Shown piece by piece: positions 50,391-57,496 of a stretch of 64,000 nucleotides of DNA. Position 1 is the stretch's first letter. Each line of letters starts with the position of its first letter. Below the pieces are notes generated by a model. That model saw only the letters and a list, made by a program, of their open reading frames with translations, was not told the origin of the DNA and ran no database searches. The stretch covers positions 2,790,001 to 2,854,000 of the forward strand of contig NZ_JQMO01000003.1 of assembly GCF_000744785.1 (NCBI RefSeq). Direction: 5' to 3'. Both the position numbers and the translations under genes were made by a program. This stretch comes from Kitasatospora azatica KCTC 9699 (GTDB lineage: Bacteria > Actinomycetota > Actinomycetes > Streptomycetales > Streptomycetaceae).

Positions 50391-51385
50391 AAGCGGCCAT
50401 TGTGGGGTGCGGCGCGATCGCCGGCCGCTGGATACGCTCCCTGGCCGTGGACGGCCGCCTGACCGTGGGCGTCCTCGTCGACTCCGACCTAGCTGCCGCC
50501 GAGCGCCTCGCCGAGCGCTACGGCCTGTCGACCGCCTACGCGGCGACCGTCGATGAGGCGCTGGCCGAGCACCGGCCCGAGGTCGTGATCAACCTGACGC
50601 CGCCTCGGCTGCATCACTGGGTCTCTCGCAGCGCGTTGGAGGCTGGGGCGCACGTCCTGACCGAGAAGCCGCTGGCCCTGCGCCTTGCCGACGCGAGCGC
50701 GCTGGTCGAGCTCGCACAGCAACGGGGCTTGGTCCTGGCGGTCATGCAGAACCGTGGACGCGACCGGCAGTTCATCGCCTTCCGCGACCAGGTCCGGCAA
50801 CTGGGTGACGGGCCATACCTCGTCACTGCCGAGACCCTGGTCCCGCTCCGCACGCCGGGATTCCGCCGCGAGCAGCCGCTGCCCGCTACCAGCGACCTGG
50901 CGGTGCATGCCTTCGACCAGGTCCGCGCGCTGATCGCTGCCCAGCCCGTCGAAGTCACCTGTACGGAGACACCGGTGAGCTTCCTCGATGCCCACTGCGC
51001 GGCCACGACGATCACCGTGCGATTCTCGGACGCCTCCCTGTTCAGCTACCGGGGAGCGTTCACCGCCCAAGCCGACCTGCGTACCGACGCCGGTGGCAGC
51101 TGGCGTGTGGAAGGCCGCGGCTTCGCCGCCTCCTGGACCGCTGGCATTGCGGTTGGCGTCGCCGACAGCGCGGGCAGCCGCAGCGTGACCCTGCCCGCGC
51201 ACGTCGACGTACCCGGCTACCAGCTGTGCGTCAGCGAGATGGTCGACGCGATCCACCACCCAGGCAAGGCGCCGTGCCCGGCGGCCGAGAACCTGGGCTC
51301 CATCGCGCTGTTGGAGGCGGCCATCACCTCCGGCACCGCACGCCGCCCGGCCATGGTCCACCGCGTCCCTCGGCGGTGGCCATGA
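50387..51385 (+). CDS. Gfo/Idh/MocA family oxidoreductase
   Basis: A 332-residue NAD(P)-dependent sugar or inositol dehydrogenase. Rossmann motif AAIVGCGAIAGRWIRSL (residues 3-19) and the family's EKPLALRLADASALVELA segment with the catalytic-site Lys near residue 94. The C-terminal domain (VEVTCTETPVSFLDAHCAAT, FSYRGAFTAQADLRTDAGGS) is the alpha/beta substrate domain. This family oxidises inositol, scyllo-inosamine and sugar 3-hydroxyls, which fits the DegT aminotransferase downstream: oxidise then aminate. Overlaps both neighbours by 4 bp. Confidence 0.9.
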   Translation: MKAAIVGCGAIAGRWIRSLAVDGRLTVGVLVDSDLAAAERLAERYGLSTAYAATVDEALAEHRPEVVINLTPPRLHHWVSRSALEAGAHVLTEKPLALRLADASALVELAQQRGLVLAVMQNRGRDRQFIAFRDQVRQLGDGPYLVTAETLVPLRTPGFRREQPLPATSDLAVHAFDQVRALIAAQPVEVTCTETPVSFLDAHCAATTITVRFSDASLFSYRGAFTAQADLRTDAGGSWRVEGRGFAASWTAGIAVGVADSAGSRSVTLPAHVDVPGYQLCVSEMVDAIHHPGKAPCPAAENLGSIALLEAAITSGTARRPAMVHRVPRRWP

Positions 51386-52314
51386 CCGCGACCGACCCGC
51401 AGGAGGCCCTGATACGGGCACTCGCGGCCGTAGGAGCGGCCAGTGTCGTGCCGGAGTTGATCGCGCTGGAGCAGGGTGCCGACAACCTGCCCTTTGCGTT
51501 CAGGGCCCCCGACGGCCAGAACCTGGTCGTCAAGATCCGAAAGTCCACCGCAGTACCCAGGTACGCCACCGCTGCCTGGGCCTCAGCCCGCTTGCGCGCG
51601 GCAGGAGTTCCCGCCCCGCAGGTGCTCTGGCACGACCAGGACGCCTGCGTGGAGACCCGGTGCCCCGGCCGACCCCTCGACCACACCGGCACCGGGACGG
51701 CCGACACGGCGGCAGCCGCGCGCGCCGGCGAAACACTGCGCCGGATCCACGGGCTCACCGTGACGGGCTTCGGGCGCATCGACGCCGCGAACGGCACCGG
51801 CCGGTACGCCAGCTCCCGCGACTGGCTGCGGGCCGCCACGAACACCGCGCTCCCGACGACGCTGCCTGGTGACGCCCTCGCCTTGCTCCAGCGCGCGTAC
51901 CGCACCCTGCACCTGGGTGCGCGGCTGATGCCGCGCACCCACCCGCGGTTGCTGCACGGCGACTTCGTGGCCCGACACGTTTTCACCGATGGGCAGGACA
52001 CCAGTGGCGTCATTGACCTGGAGAGCGTGCGTGGTGGTGATCCGCTGGCGGACCTCGCCGGGTTCTCCCTCCAGGAGACGCCGGAGCTGACCCGAGCTCT
52101 GTTCGCCGGCTACTTCGAGGGCACCAGGCCGGTGAAGGCTCTCATGCCGCTGGTGCTGTGCCGCCTGCGGATTGCCGTCTCCCTCCTCCAGTACCACGCC
52201 TCCTGCAAGGACACCGCGCTGATCGAGCTGCGGACCGCGCAGATCGCGTCCGAGCTGGACGACCTGTCCAGCGGCGACCTCGCCCTCATTCCCCGAATCA
52301 CCCCGGGCACTTGA
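51382..52314 (+). CDS. Aminoglycoside phosphotransferase-family kinase
   Basis: A 310-residue APH/ChoK-fold kinase from ATG 51382. LVVKIRKSTAVPRYATAAWA has the ATP-binding Lys; LRRIHGLTVTGFGRIDAANG is typical of the family; the catalytic loop is LLHGDFVARHVFTDG (HGD near residues 192-194, but with ARH in place of the usual HxxN), and GVIDLESVRGGDPLADLA is the metal-binding Asp motif. It may phosphorylate an amino sugar or aminocyclitol as a biosynthetic step or for self-protection. The missing Asn of HGDxxxxN should be noted: it is replaced by His in this alignment. Confidence 0.85.
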   Translation: MTATDPQEALIRALAAVGAASVVPELIALEQGADNLPFAFRAPDGQNLVVKIRKSTAVPRYATAAWASARLRAAGVPAPQVLWHDQDACVETRCPGRPLDHTGTGTADTAAAARAGETLRRIHGLTVTGFGRIDAANGTGRYASSRDWLRAATNTALPTTLPGDALALLQRAYRTLHLGARLMPRTHPRLLHGDFVARHVFTDGQDTSGVIDLESVRGGDPLADLAGFSLQETPELTRALFAGYFEGTRPVKALMPLVLCRLRIAVSLLQYHASCKDTALIELRTAQIASELDDLSSGDLALIPRITPGT

Positions 52315-52340
52315 CCCCTGCGATCGGAAGGACCGTCCCC

Positions 52341-52742
52341 ATGACTGTTTTCCACACTGCTGGCCGTCAGCGGATCACCCCCGCTGACCTGCCCGACGGC
52401 AGCTCGGTGTTCTCCTCAGGCCAGTTCGTCATCCGAGCCGACGGCACCGCCCGCTTCGACCGGCACTACCACGACTTCCCCGAGCTGTGGATGGTCGCCG
52501 CTGGCCACGGCACCGTCCTGGTCGGCGACACCGAGCACCAGGTCGGCCCCGGCGACATCGTCCACACCGCCCCCGGTCTGGAGCACGACATCCTCAATGT
52601 CAGTGACGAACTGCGGGTCTTCTGGCTCTCCTTCGACCGACCCGACGGCTCGGACGGCGCCCACCTGCACCGCACCCCGGCCCACGCCGACAAGCACCTC
52701 GTCCCCGTCCGCCCGAACACCGAGGCAGGCCACCGTGACTGA
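52341..52742 (+). CDS. Single-domain cupin
   Basis: A 133-residue cupin from ATG 52341 (GAAGGA upstream). Metal-binding motifs: FDRHYHDFPELWMVAAGHG (cupin motif 1 with His residues and Glu) and GDIVHTAPGLEHDILNVSDE (motif 2). It resembles the sensory N-terminal domain of AraC-type regulators, but no HTH part follows, so it may be an isomerase, epimerase or metabolite-binding protein of the cluster. Overlaps the DegT gene by 8 bp. Confidence 0.85.
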   Translation: MTVFHTAGRQRITPADLPDGSSVFSSGQFVIRADGTARFDRHYHDFPELWMVAAGHGTVLVGDTEHQVGPGDIVHTAPGLEHDILNVSDELRVFWLSFDRPDGSDGAHLHRTPAHADKHLVPVRPNTEAGHRD

Positions 52743-53976
52743 CTCCGCCGACCCCGTCGGCGGCTCTGCTGGGCAGCCGGCCGTCACCCTCCCCTTCCCG
52801 CGCACCGCGAAGTACGGAGCGGCCGAGACCGAGGCCGTCCTTGCCGTGATGCAGGAGGGGCACCTGTCCGACATCGACCGCGGACCACGGATCGCCGCCC
52901 TCGAAGACGCGTTCACCACGCTGACCGGCGCCCAACACGCGCTGTCCTTCAACTCTGGCACCGCGTCCCTGCACTCCGCCCTGCACGGCGTCGGCGCGGG
53001 TGCGCACGGCGGCGTCGTAGTCTCCCCGATGACGTGGGTCTCCGCGATCACCGCGGTCTTCCAGGCCGGTTCCTACCCTGTCTTCTGCGACATCGAGCCG
53101 GCCAGCCCCAACCTGTCGGCCGACAGCCTCGCCCACTTGCCGGGCACCTACTCGGCCGTGCTTGCCACCCACGCCTGGGGCATCCCGGCGCGCATGGACG
53201 AACTCGCGAGCGCGACCGCGCTGCCGATCGTGGAGGACTGCTCGCACGCCCACGGCGCCGTCTACCGGGGCCGACCGGTCGGGTCCTGGGGAGCGGCCGG
53301 CTGCTTCAGCCTCCAGGAGTCCAAGTCCGTCTCCGGCGGCGAGGGCGGGGTGATGACCACCTCCAACCGGCAGGTCTACGAGCGCGCCCTCACCCTCGGA
53401 CATCACCCCCAGCGGCTGCAGCGGGAACTCACCCTGGCGAGCCTTCGGCCCATGGCCGCCAGCGGCGCTGCCTACAAGTACCGCATGCCGGTGCTGTCCG
53501 CCGTCGTCGCCACCGAACAACTCCGGGGTCTGCCAGCGCGGATGAAAGCCGCCGAAGCCAACCTCGCCACCCTGCGCGAAGTCTTGGCCAGCTTCGACGC
53601 CCCCATCACCTTCCCCGTGGTCGACGAGACCTCGGTGCGGGGCTGGTACGGCACTCCGCTGATCATCACCCTGCCCGTCCACGATCCTCAGCAGCTGTGG
53701 GACCGGCTGACGCAGGCCAAGGTGCCGATCCGGCCGCTGTACGAGGACTGGGCCAATGTCCCGCTCCTGCAGCACCCCGACCTCGCCGCCCGCTACTGGC
53801 CGCACCTCGCCCACACCGCCTACACACCGCCGAGTCGGCAGATGCTGGCGAACTACTACCGGGCCCGTCGGCAGATGCTCATCCTCAAGATCCCCCACAT
53901 CCCGGCCCCCGACTACATGGAGCAGGTCGCCACCGCCATGGCCTCCGCCGTGCACCGCGCTCTGTCTGATTCCTGA
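52735..53976 (+). CDS. DegT/DnrJ/EryC1/StrS family aminotransferase
   Basis: A 413-residue PLP enzyme from GTG 52735. HALSFNSGTASLHSALHGVG binds the PLP phosphate, LPIVEDCSHAHGAVYRG has the Asp that contacts the pyridine nitrogen, and the Schiff-base Lys is Lys197 in CFSLQESKSVSGGEGGV. These enzymes aminate keto-sugars or keto-inositols in antibiotic and cell-surface sugar pathways. Together with the Gfo/Idh/MocA and Zn-dependent dehydrogenases it suggests production of an amino sugar or aminocyclitol. It is preceded by the cupin gene and followed after 45 bp by the Zn-dehydrogenase. Confidence 0.92.
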   Translation: MTDSADPVGGSAGQPAVTLPFPRTAKYGAAETEAVLAVMQEGHLSDIDRGPRIAALEDAFTTLTGAQHALSFNSGTASLHSALHGVGAGAHGGVVVSPMTWVSAITAVFQAGSYPVFCDIEPASPNLSADSLAHLPGTYSAVLATHAWGIPARMDELASATALPIVEDCSHAHGAVYRGRPVGSWGAAGCFSLQESKSVSGGEGGVMTTSNRQVYERALTLGHHPQRLQRELTLASLRPMAASGAAYKYRMPVLSAVVATEQLRGLPARMKAAEANLATLREVLASFDAPITFPVVDETSVRGWYGTPLIITLPVHDPQQLWDRLTQAKVPIRPLYEDWANVPLLQHPDLAARYWPHLAHTAYTPPSRQMLANYYRARRQMLILKIPHIPAPDYMEQVATAMASAVHRALSDS

Positions 53977-54021
53977 GGACCTGTCACCACTCGTCAGTCG
54001 AAGTCGAAGGAGACACCGACC

Positions 54022-55113
54022 ATGTCCTACCGCTGCAGTGCAGCTGTCCTGACCGCCCCGGGCGAGCCGATGCGCATCGAGGAGATCGAACTCGCGGAGC
54101 CCGCCGCCGGCGAAGTCCTCGTCCGCACCGTGAGCGCCGGGATCTGCGCGACCGACCTGCACTTCGCCGCAGGCCGCTTCCCCTACCCCACCCCCACTGT
54201 CCTGGGCCACGAGGCCAGCGGTGTCATCGAGGCTGTCGGCCCCGGCGTCACGGGCTTCACCGTCGGGGACCGGGTGATCGTCTGCGACCAGATCTTCTGC
54301 GGACGCTGCGCGGCCTGCCTGTCCGGCGCGATGGTCTACTGCACCGACACCTCGGGCAAGGACCGCCAACGCCACCGCATCACCCTGGCCGGCCAGCCGA
54401 TCCGCCAGTACCTCGGGGTGTCCGCGTTCGCCGAGCTGATGCTCACCGATGCCAACGCCCTGATCCCGCTGCCGTCCGCTCTCTCTCACGACGCCGGCGC
54501 CCTCCTCGGCTGTTGCCTGACCACCGGCATGGCCTCGGTCTTCAACATCGCCCAGCCGAAGCCCGGGGACAGCGTCGCCGTCTTCGGCTGCGGCGGGGTC
54601 GGCCTGGGCGCTGTCCAGGGGGCACGCATCGCTGGCGCGACACAGATCATCGCCGTGGACCTCGAAGACCACCGGCTGGCCGCCGCGGCCAAGGTCGGAG
54701 CGACCGTCACGGTCAACGCCAGCATCAAGGACCCGCTGGAGGCGATCCGGGCCGTCGCTCCCAACGGCGTCAACCTGTCCATCGAGGCGGTCGGCCTGGT
54801 CGAGACTGCTGGTCAGGCGTTCGAAGCGCTCGCGCCAGGCGGCCAGGCCACCGTGCTCGGCATGCTTCCCCCGGGCGCGGCAGTCCCGGTGCCCGGCAGG
54901 CTCCTGCGGCACGGACGCTCCCTGGGAGGCAGCATCATGGGCTCCGTTCGCACTCGCGCGGACATCCCCCGGTACGCCGACCTCGCCCGCACGGGCATGC
55001 TGGAGGCCGACGACATCGCGACCCACCACCGCCCGCTCCGGGAGATCAACGAGGCCCTGCGAGCTGCGACGGCGCGCGAGGGCATCCGTCAGATGATCCG
55101 CTTCACGCTTTAG
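54022..55113 (+). CDS. Zinc-dependent medium-chain alcohol dehydrogenase
   Basis: A 363-residue MDR enzyme from ATG 54022. Catalytic zinc ligands in GICATDLHF (Cys42) and LGHEASGVIE (His63, Glu64); structural zinc CxxCxxCx7C in FCGRCAACLSGAMVYC; NAD-binding VAVFGCGGVGLGAVQGARIAG near residue 195. The AVD motif in IIAVDLEDHRL indicates NAD preference (Asp at the end of beta 2). It would oxidise a hydroxyl of the sugar or cyclitol intermediate. Last gene of the cluster; its 3' end overlaps the convergent kinase gene by 11 bp. A GAAGGAG precedes the start. Confidence 0.93.
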   Translation: MSYRCSAAVLTAPGEPMRIEEIELAEPAAGEVLVRTVSAGICATDLHFAAGRFPYPTPTVLGHEASGVIEAVGPGVTGFTVGDRVIVCDQIFCGRCAACLSGAMVYCTDTSGKDRQRHRITLAGQPIRQYLGVSAFAELMLTDANALIPLPSALSHDAGALLGCCLTTGMASVFNIAQPKPGDSVAVFGCGGVGLGAVQGARIAGATQIIAVDLEDHRLAAAAKVGATVTVNASIKDPLEAIRAVAPNGVNLSIEAVGLVETAGQAFEALAPGGQATVLGMLPPGAAVPVPGRLLRHGRSLGGSIMGSVRTRADIPRYADLARTGMLEADDIATHHRPLREINEALRAATAREGIRQMIRFTL

Positions 55114-56194
55114 CGGTGAACGCGCTCACGACCTCTTCGCGGCGCTCGGTCCACCAGGCCAGCAGCCGCTCCTGAGGAGCGAAGAGCTGATCACAGGAGT
55201 GGTCGCCACGGTCGTAGTGGAAGACCAGCACCCACGGGTCCGTCATCCGCTTCCACCACAGGCGCGACACCGCATCCTCCAGCTCCGCCGGGCTGATCGC
55301 GATCACCGATCGGTAGCCGTCCATGAACGCCGAGATGCGCTCCAGGTCCAGCAGGCCGTCCTCGCCGCCGAACTGCACGGTGGCGGTGCGGGCGGCCTCC
55401 TCTCCGAAGGGCCGCACGCGGATGCGGTCCCAGTCGAGAACGGCGACGACCTCGCCGTCCCGCCACAGGAGGTTGCGGTGCTGGAAGTCGCCGTGGGTCC
55501 AGCCGAACGGCCCAGCAGGGACCTCCAGCGTCGGCCGCTCGTCGGCGTACTTCTCCAGCAAGAGCCTGCGCTGGGCCAGGAAGTGGACTGCTTCTCCATC
55601 AAAAGGCGTCGGCTCGTCCAGCGTCGCGAGGCGCGCGACGTAGCGGTCGATCTGGGCAAGCGCTGTCCCGGGCGCGGTGACCGAAGCGGAGGGGGCGTTG
55701 AAGGCAGGTGGTAGGCCAGTTGTGGAGCGGTTGAGGATCTCGTGCAGGCGACCGAGCAGCGTCCCCAGCTCGGTCACCTCAGGCAGGGCCAGGTCGTTGC
55801 CGCGCTGGTGATGGCCATCGATCCACGAAAGCAAGGAGAAGCCGTGTTGACCGACCGTGACGACCGGGTCCGCCTCCAGGCTCAGGACCGGTGTCGGCAC
55901 CGGCACGCCGGCTTCTGCGAGGGCGGCCAGTGTCCGAAGGTTGCGGCGGGCTGTGTCGAGCGGGACGTCCCGGATCCTCTTGAGGGCGAAGTTCCCGGCG
56001 TCGGCCTCGATGCGCCAGTTGTCGTTCATCAGCCCATCGGGCAGGTGGCGGACCCGCTGGACGGCGCCGATCCCGAACTGGGCGGTCACATGCTCAAGCC
56101 CGTCCGGGCCGCTCGTGCTGCCAATGGTCGAGGTGAAACGTTGCCCACTCACCCCACCGAGCGTATCGGAGACCACTCGCTGCACGCGGGTCAT
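55103..56194 (-). CDS. Aminoglycoside phosphotransferase-family kinase
   Basis: An approximately 363-residue APH-fold kinase, convergent with the Zn-dehydrogenase gene (11-bp overlap). LPDGLMNDNWRIEADAGNFALKRI has the nucleotide loop and Lys, GPFGWTHGDFQHRNLLWRDG the complete catalytic loop HGDxxxRN, and VVAVLDWDRIRVRPFGEE the metal-binding Asp. The start is uncertain: ATG 56194 is chosen, with GTG 56224 and later GTG codons possible. It is closer to homoserine-kinase/spectinomycin-kinase-type proteins than to the cluster's other kinase. It may protect against, or modify, the cluster's product. Confidence 0.82.
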   Translation of the reverse strand: MTRVQRVVSDTLGGVSGQRFTSTIGSTSGPDGLEHVTAQFGIGAVQRVRHLPDGLMNDNWRIEADAGNFALKRIRDVPLDTARRNLRTLAALAEAGVPVPTPVLSLEADPVVTVGQHGFSLLSWIDGHHQRGNDLALPEVTELGTLLGRLHEILNRSTTGLPPAFNAPSASVTAPGTALAQIDRYVARLATLDEPTPFDGEAVHFLAQRRLLLEKYADERPTLEVPAGPFGWTHGDFQHRNLLWRDGEVVAVLDWDRIRVRPFGEEAARTATVQFGGEDGLLDLERISAFMDGYRSVIAISPAELEDAVSRLWWKRMTDPWVLVFHYDRGDHSCDQLFAPQERLLAWWTERREEVVSAFTAKA

Positions 56195-56360
56195 CACCCG
56201 AACCTGACAGAACTGGCGCACCACTCACCGCAGTGCTATTTGGGTCAGGACTGTCGGAGCAGGTCCTTCCGTAGCGGCTGCAAGCGTCTTCCCTGGTCAG
56301 GGCCAGAATGTGATCGAGATCGCTCGGTCAAGCCCTGGGTCCTTCGACCGTGTGTGTACT

Positions 56361-56418
56361 ACGTTCCGTAGTCCAACCGAACATAGGCGACCCCGGCGGT
56401 GCTGGTAACACCCCGGGG
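56361..56418 (+). promoter_or_regulatory. Conserved leader: ACGTTCCGTA box plus hairpin (copy 2)
   Basis: ACGTTCCGTA at 56361-56370, then a hairpin 56391-56418 with the same stem as copy 1 (CCCCGG-C-GGTG / CACC-CCGGGG) and a different 7-nt loop. Same spacing, same distance to the HTH gene start. Confidence 0.6.
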
Positions 56419-56444
56419 TCCGGCAACAGGAGCTATCACTCCCG

Positions 56445-57401
56445 ATGCGTGTAAATCGTAGCGCCCACCCGCGCAAATTCATCGTGCTGCCCAACGGCCT
56501 GCTTCAGGACCGACGGCTCAGCTACACGGCCCGTGGCCTCCTGGCCGACCTCCTTTCGCGCCCCGACGGCTGGCGCGAGGACGGCCGACAGATGGCGGAC
56601 TCCAGCCCGCAGGGTCGCGGAGCGATCCGCAAGGCCCTGAGGGAGCTGACCGACGCCGGTTACTACCGCGTCGTGAAGCGGCGGATGCCGGACGGGACGA
56701 TCCGCAGCGAGGCCCACGTCTTCGACACCCCGCAGCGCCCGGAACTGCCGGGCGTCCCCCGTCCGGTCGCCGGTGAGGCGACGACCGGCCCTGCTGACGC
56801 CCCTCTTGTAAAGAACCTGGTCAAAGAACCTTCCCTCCCCGCTACCCGGAACGACGAGCCGTCGGCCGACGCCGAGGCCGGCAAGGAGCCGGGTGGGGAG
56901 GAGGAGGGCCACGACATCGTCGCCGACACTCCGGCAGCCCCGGACGAGGAGGTCCGCACAGCGGTGCTGACACTGTTCCGGGTGATCAAGCCGGAGCCGC
57001 GCCTACCCCTGGGCGAGGCCGAGGCGATGGAACTGGCCCCGCTGGTAGCCCAGTGGCTGCAGCGGGGCAGCACCCCCGGCGAGCTGGCTCAAGCCCTGCT
57101 CCCCGGGCTGCCCACGACCGTGCACTCCCCAGTCGGCGTGCTTCGCAGCCGCCTGGAGCGCAAAATGCCACCGGTCCGCGTCCCCGAGGTGCCGGGAGCG
57201 GCGCGGTACGCCGAGTGCGCCAAGTGCCATGACCCTGTGTCGCAGCCGGGGATCTGCGGCGCATGCGCTGGCCTCGGCGAACGCCAGGTCGCAGTCGGCA
57301 GGGGGGCCGATGTGACCCTCCGCGGTGCCGCCCGCGTCCGCGCCGCGATGCGCCTCGCAAAGCCGGGGTTGAGCAGCGGGCAGCTCGCTGCGGCCCGATA
57401 G
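56445..57401 (+). CDS. Winged-helix HTH protein with C-terminal zinc-finger motif (copy 2)
   Basis: A 318-residue paralogue of the 14754 protein: KFIVLPNGLLQDRRLSYTARG, SPQGRGAIRKALRELTDAGY and VVKRRMPDGTIRSEAHVFDT are almost identical over the first 95 residues. The middle is a longer acidic linker (DAEAGKEPGGEEEGHD), and the C-terminal CAKCHDPVSQPGICGAC zinc motif is kept. The ATG has AGGAG 12 bp upstream. It lies inside the element near its right end, in the same orientation relative to the aminotransferase 3' end as copy 1. Possible role: regulator or replication-type protein of the element family. Confidence 0.8.
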   Translation: MRVNRSAHPRKFIVLPNGLLQDRRLSYTARGLLADLLSRPDGWREDGRQMADSSPQGRGAIRKALRELTDAGYYRVVKRRMPDGTIRSEAHVFDTPQRPELPGVPRPVAGEATTGPADAPLVKNLVKEPSLPATRNDEPSADAEAGKEPGGEEEGHDIVADTPAAPDEEVRTAVLTLFRVIKPEPRLPLGEAEAMELAPLVAQWLQRGSTPGELAQALLPGLPTTVHSPVGVLRSRLERKMPPVRVPEVPGAARYAECAKCHDPVSQPGICGACAGLGERQVAVGRGADVTLRGAARVRAAMRLAKPGLSSGQLAAAR

Positions 57402-57496
57402 GGCTGTCATGTCGGCCAGCTGACCACCTGTCATTGGGCATGGCTGATCGCCGAGATGGAACAGTAGATCCGGATGAGCGGCATCGCGGCATCGAC

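Noticed and set aside
52600..55029. 809-codon minus-strand frame opposite the DegT and dehydrogenase genes
   Set aside because: Spans two genes with clear motifs on the plus strand; Gly/Arg/Val-rich.
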